This document shows positions 58,481-64,000 of a stretch of 64,000 nucleotides of DNA, one piece after another. Source of the DNA: Paenibacillus psychroresistens (GTDB lineage Bacteria; Bacillota; Bacilli; Paenibacillales; NBRC-103111). Under the pieces are notes generated by a model. That model had not been told where the DNA came from. It made no database searches and saw only the letters and a list, made by a program, of their open reading frames with translations. Location: NCBI RefSeq assembly GCF_009728935.1, contig NZ_CP034235.1, positions 404,501 to 468,500 of the forward strand, read 5' to 3'. The number at the start of each line of letters is the position of its first letter. Positions within the stretch are counted from its first letter, which is position 1. The position numbers and the translations under genes were made by a program.

Positions 58481-58577
58481 ATTTTATAGGTAGTTACTAG
58501 CTATTAAACGGATAAATAAGAGGGGTTATAACCGATTTTTGTTGGTTGTAGCTCTTCTTTTATAGAAAGGAGCCCCA

Positions 58578-59450
58578 ATGCGAAACCCAATAACCATCAA
58601 ACTAAATAACATCTCATTCCAGCTAAAAGAACTTCAAAACTTCGACTGGCTAACTAGACTAGGAACTGTTTTCTGCGTCTTCGACCAGCAGGATTCAGGA
58701 AACATCTCGTTCGGCATCCAGAACGGCACAACCAAAAGGTTCGTCAAATTCGCAGGCGCAAGTACTTTAGAATATTCGGGTGATCCGCAGGAGGCGATCG
58801 AACGCTTGAAACAAGCAATACCGGTCTATGAAGCATTGAATCATCCGCGTATAATAAAATTAGTGGATCATTTTGAAGCTGCCGGTGGATATGCTTTGGT
58901 TTTTGAATGGTTTGAAGGGGAGTGTTTGCATCCTCATTGGTCCTTTCCGCCACCTGCTAAGTACAACGATCCCAACTCTCCGTTTTATCGGTATAGACAA
59001 TTGCCCGTTGAGCAGCGGCTGCTTTCTTTGAATAGTATTTTTTCCTTTCATGTGGATGTGGAAGCAAGAGGTTATGTGGCTGTAGATTTCTATGATGGCA
59101 GTATTTTATATGATTTCAATTCCCATACAACTATGATATGTGATATCGATTATTACCAGCAGAAACCTTTTATCAATACGATGGGAAGGCTTTGGGGATC
59201 CTCTAGATTCATGTCTCCTGAAGAATTTGAGCTTGGGGCAAGTATTGATGGGGTTACGAATATATTTAATATGGGGGCCATTGCTTTTGGGCTGATTGGC
59301 GGGGAACTCGATCACGCTTACTCTAAATGGGAGGCTGGGAAAGCCTTATATGATGTAGCACTTAAAGCCACAGAACCTAAGCGAAATGAGAGGTATACAT
59401 CTATGGCTGATTTTTATAAATATTGGATGGAGGCTCAGAATGGAGGCTAA
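58578..59450 (+). CDS. Protein-kinase-like protein, atypical active site
   Basis: 290 aa with a kinase-like order: a beta-rich N-lobe with KRFVKFAGA (possible lysine), ALNHPRIIKLVDHFE and ALVFEWFEGE (hinge). The catalytic-loop region GYVAVDFYDGSILYDF has Asp but no HRD, and the metal motif reads DID rather than DFG. SSRFMSPEEFELGA resembles the activation/APE region. It may be a small-molecule or protein kinase, or a pseudokinase. Followed after 1 bp by a membrane-protein gene on the same strand, so probably an operon. Confidence 0.62.
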   Translation: MRNPITIKLNNISFQLKELQNFDWLTRLGTVFCVFDQQDSGNISFGIQNGTTKRFVKFAGASTLEYSGDPQEAIERLKQAIPVYEALNHPRIIKLVDHFEAAGGYALVFEWFEGECLHPHWSFPPPAKYNDPNSPFYRYRQLPVEQRLLSLNSIFSFHVDVEARGYVAVDFYDGSILYDFNSHTTMICDIDYYQQKPFINTMGRLWGSSRFMSPEEFELGASIDGVTNIFNMGAIAFGLIGGELDHAYSKWEAGKALYDVALKATEPKRNERYTSMADFYKYWMEAQNGG

Positions 59451-59451
59451 C

Positions 59452-59982
59452 GTGGATTATATTCGGGATTACACGATGTATGCAGCTATTTTCGGTATTT
59501 TCAGTTTTAATTGGTTTGGGTGGGCTCAGGAAAGGCCACGGCAAAGCTGGCGCTTATATCTTGGGATTGCCTCAGGGATTGCGCTTCTCGTTGGGTTAAT
59601 TGGTGTTTACTTGAGTATTAAGAATTGGCATGAAGCTTCGGCTCTAGCGGATTCTGGTGCATTTAAGGATTATTTAATTTATGTATATACGGAGTTTTTC
59701 GTGGCTGGAGTTGGTGCGTTCCTCTTGATTAAATTCAAACATAAGGACTATATCGCCCCGTGGATTGCTTTTATTGTGGGTGTTCATTTTTTTGCGTTAG
59801 TCGATGTTTTTCAAGATTCCAGTTTAAATATTCTTGCTTCGGTCCTGATTATAGTGGCTGCAGCTTCTATATTCTTATCTAAAAAACTAAACGTTGCGAA
59901 TAGTGCGATTACAGGTATTGGAGCGGGTACCATTCTGTTCTGCTTTGCGGTATTGGGTCTGGTTCGGTTCTTAATGGTATGA
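59452..59982 (+). CDS. Multi-pass membrane protein of unknown function
   Basis: 176 aa from GTG 59452, 5 nt after GGAGG; an ATG at 59440 in the same frame overlaps the end of the kinase-like gene. Six hydrophobic segments make it an integral membrane protein (FGIFSFNWFGWAQERP at the start, LVGLIGVYLSIKNWHEASAL next). No family recognised. Tight coupling to the kinase-like gene suggests co-function. Confidence 0.7.
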   Translation: MDYIRDYTMYAAIFGIFSFNWFGWAQERPRQSWRLYLGIASGIALLVGLIGVYLSIKNWHEASALADSGAFKDYLIYVYTEFFVAGVGAFLLIKFKHKDYIAPWIAFIVGVHFFALVDVFQDSSLNILASVLIIVAAASIFLSKKLNVANSAITGIGAGTILFCFAVLGLVRFLMV

Positions 59983-60134
59983 TCACTCATCTATATGATC
60001 TTAAAATTATGCAGTTAAGTAAACGACCCTCCGGGGTCTTTTTTTATGCTGCCTATACAACAAACGACAACAATTGCACATTTTATTAAGTAACATTAGG
60101 GGTGGAAATAAATTATAAGGTGGGTGTGAAAAGG

Positions 60135-60866
60135 ATGACTATTAAGGGATTAAGTAAAGTTTATGAACCCTATTGTATATTTCCAGCTATTAAATACCTA
60201 AATGACTCGCCAGTTAAAGTCTTTCAACGGCAGTACCCCTCATGTCACTACAGTCATCAAATACAAGAGTTTCTCACTAACCATAATTATCCCTCCATTA
60301 GAAAAGGTGCTGACCTGCCCTGGTGGGGAAAGCATTATTTCTCAACAGAAAAGGGAAAACGAGTCTTTATAATTGCTCAAGATTCAAAAGCTCAAGATGC
60401 AGGGAGTGTTGTCTTCTTTGCCCATTTACTAGCACATATCCATGATCGAGCGAGTTATACAGCTTATAATAAAGAACTGAATTTAAATCAAAGGTTTCGC
60501 TTTGCTAGCTGGAATCGTATTAAACAACAATTAAGTGATTGGGAATTAGATTTGGATTTTGTATTTATTACGGACGCTTCAAAAGTTTATGAGGTAAACT
60601 CGGATAACTTCAATAAGCCAAAGAGCAGGGAGTTATTGCTGCAAGAAATTGAATTCTGCGATCCTGATTTATTAATTTTATTGGGTGGAGCACCTTTGAG
60701 CTTGTTGAGAAAAGATTTAATTTATTCGAATGTAGTTGAATGTGGGGAGTTCATTAATATTGCTGGGAAAAAAGCAGCTGTATCCCCCTTCCCGAGTGGA
60801 AATGGATTGACGCAACCAAACTTTGAATTACGTAAGCAAAAAGCATCAGAATTAATTAAAGCTTAG
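60135..60866 (+). CDS. Uracil-DNA glycosylase-like family protein
   Basis: 243 aa from the ATG at 60135; GTG starts at 60102 or 60123 are also possible. RVFIIAQDSKAQDAGSVVFF looks like the first motif of the uracil-DNA glycosylase fold, with LDFVFITDASKV, and LLILLGGAPLSLL later. A C-terminal SPFPSGNGLTQPN could be the counterpart of the second motif. UDG-like proteins remove uracil from DNA or bind it. The catalytic residues are not certain from sequence alone. Confidence 0.55.
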   Translation: MTIKGLSKVYEPYCIFPAIKYLNDSPVKVFQRQYPSCHYSHQIQEFLTNHNYPSIRKGADLPWWGKHYFSTEKGKRVFIIAQDSKAQDAGSVVFFAHLLAHIHDRASYTAYNKELNLNQRFRFASWNRIKQQLSDWELDLDFVFITDASKVYEVNSDNFNKPKSRELLLQEIEFCDPDLLILLGGAPLSLLRKDLIYSNVVECGEFINIAGKKAAVSPFPSGNGLTQPNFELRKQKASELIKA

Positions 60867-60986
60867 GAATGAAGTCTATTCCCGAGGCAGATGCACACTA
60901 CCTCTCATTCTCCGCGAATAGTATAACATGCCATAAATATGGATATGATGGAGCTATCTTGCGTACGGTGGGGAGGCTCTAAATTT

Positions 60987-61460
60987 ATGGGATTTGTTGT
61001 CATTTTTGTCGTGGCTTGGTTGGCTTTTTTTATTTTCTATTCCATGAACAAAAGCTTATCTGTCCTAGAAAACAGCTTTATCTATTTAACAGTTATGGTT
61101 ATCGGGATAAATATATCCTGGGTGGTTATCGAAGAACTCAAGCTGATTGAGTTAACTAAGGAAGGCTGGCTGTATGCAGCGTTTTTTCTCTACAGAAGTA
61201 TGATAAAGCCAACAATTGTGCTCATTATGTTTAATGTGATCTATAAGGTGAAATCCACTTCCATAACATTGTTATCCATAGGAATCACGATGGTAATCAT
61301 TCTAGCCTTGAATGGTGTGCTGCGCTTCTACGACATATGGAGCTATACGCGTTGGAATGTGTTTTACGATATTCTACAAATTGTGGTTATTCAATCGATA
61401 GCTTTTGCTTTATTCACGCTGTATAGGAGATCTACTCACAGGGAGGTAAAAGCATCATGA
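60987..61460 (+). CDS. Membrane protein, five TM, CBO0543-like
   Basis: 157 aa from the ATG at 60987, 10 nt after GGGGAGG; a longer frame from 60939 lacks a site. Five hydrophobic helices. It resembles small membrane proteins of Bacilli called CBO0543 family, from memory. The ATGA overlap with the next gene (4 bp) shows a two-gene operon. Function unknown. Confidence 0.65.
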   Translation: MGFVVIFVVAWLAFFIFYSMNKSLSVLENSFIYLTVMVIGINISWVVIEELKLIELTKEGWLYAAFFLYRSMIKPTIVLIMFNVIYKVKSTSITLLSIGITMVIILALNGVLRFYDIWSYTRWNVFYDILQIVVIQSIAFALFTLYRRSTHREVKAS

Positions 61461-61969
61461 TTTTGTGGGAGCATTTTGATAAAAATGAATGGTTTGTGTT
61501 AGTGATGTTAATCGTTACTTATTCAGCCATTATTATACTGCCAAAGAGAGTATCGACGAGCTTACTGATTCTTGGTTTAGTTTGGGGATTTGCCAGTTCA
61601 ACTTTATTCGACTTTACAATTGGTGGAGGATTGCTGGATTACTATCGGGTCAATGACTCGAATCACTATGAATTAACGGACTTGTTTACTTATTTCATGT
61701 TCGCACCTTTTGGTTACTTTTTTATCTACTTTTATGAGGTATTAAGAATCAGTAAAAAGACGCTTTTGTATTATATTGTCGGGTGGATTGTTATTGGCTT
61801 GGCTTTTCAGTGGTTAGCAGGGTGGATGGAAATGACTCATTACCAGCAGGGATACAAGCCAGCCTATAATATAATTGTATTTCTTATTGTTCAATCGATT
61901 ACAGGGTTGTTCTATAGATATATCAAGGGTCATCCAGTCAAAAGTGGTGTTCGGGGAGAACTTCGTTAA
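61457..61969 (+). CDS. Membrane protein, second of a coupled pair
   Basis: 170 aa with five to six hydrophobic segments and a conserved-looking LFTYFMFAPFGYFFIYFYEV stretch. The start overlaps the previous gene by 4 bp. No enzymatic motif is seen. The two membrane proteins are similar in length and topology and may be paralogous partners. A terminator follows at 61994. Confidence 0.68.
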   Translation: MILWEHFDKNEWFVLVMLIVTYSAIIILPKRVSTSLLILGLVWGFASSTLFDFTIGGGLLDYYRVNDSNHYELTDLFTYFMFAPFGYFFIYFYEVLRISKKTLLYYIVGWIVIGLAFQWLAGWMEMTHYQQGYKPAYNIIVFLIVQSITGLFYRYIKGHPVKSGVRGELR

Positions 61970-61993
61970 AGGATGTATAATCATAATATAAAG

Positions 61994-62020
61994 AACTCGA
62001 CCGTTTTGGGTCGGGTTTTT
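61994..62020 (+). terminator. Terminator after the membrane-protein pair
   Basis: AACTCGACC, loop GTTTTG, GGTCGGGTT, then TTT. A member of the CCGACC/GGTCGGG family. Confidence 0.85.
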
Positions 62021-62172
62021 GCATGTCCGGCTATTGTAACTTATTCGTTCAATGGCTTCATGAAGACGTATTCGAAGTATTGCGGCAAATTTCATAGTAT
62101 AATAATGGAAGTAGTTATTGGATAATATAGCAGCGAGGTTTGGATCTTATACACATGAAGGAGGATTTGAAA

Positions 62173-62598
62173 ATGGAGAAATCGAAATACGAAAAGCATT
62201 TTTCCGAGGATAGCTTTTGGAATAAGATTGGTAAGTATGCTAAAGAAGCAGGAACTAAAGTAGTCTATAGCGGCCTTATCCTTTATTATGCTGTTCAAAG
62301 TCCGAACACACCGTTAAAATCGAAAATCCAAATATATGGAGCTCTGGGATATTTAATTCTTCCTCTGGATTTGGTACCAGATTTCTTGCCGGTGGTTGGT
62401 TATGTCGATGATTTAGGAGCTTTGGGGCTAGCAATTGCAGCTACTGCAATGAGTATTGATGATAACGTCAAACAACAGGCAAAGGATAAAATTACTGGTT
62501 TTTTTGGACCAGATATCTTGAATAATCAGGATATTATTGATGTTGACTCGCAGATAGTGGATGAGGAGAAAGAGGGGGAATCGACTCCTGAAAAATAA
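62173..62598 (+). CDS. YkvA family (DUF1232) protein
   Basis: 141 aa from the ATG at 62173, 8 nt after AAGGAGG. The DUF1232 core IQIYGALGYLILPLDLVPDF followed by LPVVGYVDDLGALGLA is diagnostic, with a hydrophobic hairpin that associates with membranes. The function is unknown. The C-terminus is acidic. It stands alone. Confidence 0.9.
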   Translation: MEKSKYEKHFSEDSFWNKIGKYAKEAGTKVVYSGLILYYAVQSPNTPLKSKIQIYGALGYLILPLDLVPDFLPVVGYVDDLGALGLAIAATAMSIDDNVKQQAKDKITGFFGPDILNNQDIIDVDSQIVDEEKEGESTPEK

Positions 62599-62731
62599 TT
62601 CTTTTAATGAAGCGGTCATACCCACTATAAAGGATTTATAATGTTTAATTATAGTCATTCTCGGACTGTACAGAGCCTGATCATGCTTGCTATGATGATT
62701 AATGGAGATGTTTGGAAGGGGGATGTAGACG

Positions 62732-63292
62732 ATGAATTCACATAAAAGCTTTCCGTTAGTAGAGACAGAGCGCTTGCTCCTCAGAGAAATTTTATTAGAA
62801 GATGCAGCTGATTTATTTGGCTATTATAATGATCGGCTGGTTACCCAATATTTAGATTGGTTCGGTCCGTCCTCAGTAGATCATGCCAAAGATATCATTA
62901 CGAACTGGAGCAATCAATTTCAGCAAGGTACTTTCATGCGTTGGGGGATCACCCTCAAAGAGGATAAAAAGGTAATCGGCACGATCCTGCTTGCTCCCGT
63001 TAGAGGGCCTTTTGAATGGAAATTACCCTTAGTTATTGGGTATGAATTGTCACGGGAATACTGGAACCAAGGAATTATGTCGGAAGCTGTGCAAGCGGCT
63101 ATAGCTTTTGCTTTTGATGAGCTGGGCAACCACAGAGTTTGTGCGGAGGTTTTTCCAGAGAATACAGCATCCCTGAGAATATTAAAAAGGCTCGGCTTCC
63201 AAGAAGAAGGCTTGTTAAAAAAACATCTATGGCACGAGGGTACTAAGACTTGGCATGATGTGATTACTTTGGCTGTTTTGAAAAATTCTTAG
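62732..63292 (+). CDS. RimJ/RimL-type GNAT acetyltransferase
   Basis: 186 aa. N-terminus PLVETERLLLREILLEDAAD, acetyl-CoA region GYELSREYWNQGIMSEAVQA, and C-terminal TASLRILKRLGFQEEG with LWHEGTKTWHDV place it in the ribosomal-protein-acetylating RimJ/RimL group, which also includes self-resistance enzymes. The ATG follows GGAAGGGGG. A terminator follows. Confidence 0.9.
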   Translation: MNSHKSFPLVETERLLLREILLEDAADLFGYYNDRLVTQYLDWFGPSSVDHAKDIITNWSNQFQQGTFMRWGITLKEDKKVIGTILLAPVRGPFEWKLPLVIGYELSREYWNQGIMSEAVQAAIAFAFDELGNHRVCAEVFPENTASLRILKRLGFQEEGLLKKHLWHEGTKTWHDVITLAVLKNS

Positions 63293-63310
63293 AATGAATA
63301 AAATTAAGTG

Positions 63311-63340
63311 ATGGAGAAGCTTTCGAGGCTTCTCCATTTT
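63311..63340 (+). terminator. Terminator ATGGAGAAGC/GCTTCTCCAT
   Basis: A 10-bp perfect stem with a 7-nt loop and TTTT. Confidence 0.88.
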
Positions 63341-63403
63341 CCATTTCTCCATATCACTATTTGGCGAATTATGGTAAGGTTTAATAAAATAGGTCTAGAA
63401 TGG

Positions 63404-64000
63404 ATGATGATTTTGAAGAAACGCACTATAAGAAATTGGCTTTTAAAAATGAGTATGCTTTGTTTAATTGTAGTAATATGTACAGCAGCAACTACCCAGA
63501 AGGATCCTCTGAGTATAACTCAGAAGCTTGCTATTAAGGATGATCGAGGCGAGAACTGGTTACTGAAAAATACCAAGGAATATAAGATGAAATGGTCCCT
63601 AAGTGATGAAAGTCCGTATCAACATTATGAGCTTTCTCAAGGTCCAAACGGTCTGCTATTTGCTCAAAATTTTAAAGAACTTATTGCGATTAACGCGGAT
63701 ACTGGAGAGACAGTATGGAAGATTCCAAGTAAATATCAATTCGGAGTTGTTCCAACGATAGGCAGCGATGGGTCTTATTATAAATTTTCTTTGGAAAACG
63801 CTAAGCAATTATCCCCGAATATTTTACAGACTGATATTTCTCGATTTGGAGTGGATGGGACTAAAACGGTATTCTCGTCTATTAAATTACATGTTACAAA
63901 AGAAAGGTCGATTCATTCAAGTCAGCAAGTAGGGGATTCAGCAGGGAATTTTATTGTATTAACCGACAAAGGTTTGTTATCGATTAAGCCAGATGGATCA
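63404..64000 (+). CDS. Exported beta-propeller-like (PQQ-like) protein, 5' part
   Basis: The frame from ATG 63404 (9 nt after AGGT; 63407 possible) is open to the window end, 199 codons. It begins with a signal peptide or membrane anchor (LKKRTIRNWLLKMSMLCLIV). The repeats LLFAQNFKELIAINADTGET, with VWKIPSKYQF, and NFIVLTDKGLLSIKPDGS are propeller-blade-like, as in PQQ-like repeat proteins. It continues beyond the window. Function unknown. Confidence 0.65.
   Translation, partial: MMILKKRTIRNWLLKMSMLCLIVVICTAATTQKDPLSITQKLAIKDDRGENWLLKNTKEYKMKWSLSDESPYQHYELSQGPNGLLFAQNFKELIAINADTGETVWKIPSKYQFGVVPTIGSDGSYYKFSLENAKQLSPNILQTDISRFGVDGTKTVFSSIKLHVTKERSIHSSQQVGDSAGNFIVLTDKGLLSIKPDGS

Overview
The window looks like a chromosomal segment of a Paenibacillus-like Firmicute. 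The evidence is strong Shine-Dalgarno sequences, frequent TTG and GTG starts, a cggR-gap-pgk-tpiA-gpmI-eno glycolytic order, secG-rnr-smpB-ssrA downstream, and many stalk-domain (copper amine oxidase N-terminal-like) surface proteins. The genus is inferred; no 16S gene is present.

Region 1 (1-13.1 kb) is conserved core. It has a partial YitT protein, the glycolytic regulator CggR with a recognisable two-half-site operator, then gap, pgk, tpiA, gpmI and eno ending at a strong terminator. A small M50-type membrane protease, secG, ribonuclease R with an unusual insert and RG-rich tail, smpB and the tmRNA gene follow. SmpB and tmRNA act together in ribosome rescue, and RNase R degrades the released mRNA.

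Region 2 (13.08-29.6 kb) is an AT-rich integrative element inserted at the 3' end of ssrA. A 29-bp piece of the tmRNA 3' end is repeated at the far side. It carries a tyrosine integrase, a stand-alone paralogue of the integrase arm-binding domain, an excisionase-like protein, an XRE repressor beside a 42-bp perfect palindrome, and a C7/G7 hairpin resembling MobT-type oriT. Cargo includes a row of small immunity-like genes, an RloC/PrrC-like AAA ATPase (candidate anticodon nuclease), a coupled pair made of a multi-TM protein and a membrane-anchored nucleoside-deoxyribosyltransferase/TIR-like protein, two winged-helix genes, and a large zinc-ribbon protein with a nuclease-like core. No relaxase or conjugation ATPase is recognised, so it is best read as a mobilisable or satellite-type defence island.

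Region 3 (29.6-47 kb) is accessory chromosome: a frameshifted retropepsin-like gene, a phytanoyl-CoA dioxygenase/AraC pair, a Kiwa-type antiphage pair (kwaA-kwaB), leucine-rich-repeat and stalk-domain exported proteins, GNATs, a GntR/DUF5808 pair, a DrrAB-like ABC exporter, a class II Fic protein and an ABC importer with a TrpX-like binding lipoprotein.

Region 4 (47-64 kb) has a DUF1772 protein beside a very large BTAD-AAA-TPR regulator, a GH43 glycosidase, a PLD-helicase-DUF3427 protein convergently overlapping a Nudix hydrolase, an alpha/beta hydrolase, a degenerate kinase-like protein, membrane proteins, a UDG-like protein, a YkvA protein, a GNAT and the start of a secreted beta-propeller-like protein.

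Two intrinsic terminator families with nearly identical stems recur between unrelated genes.
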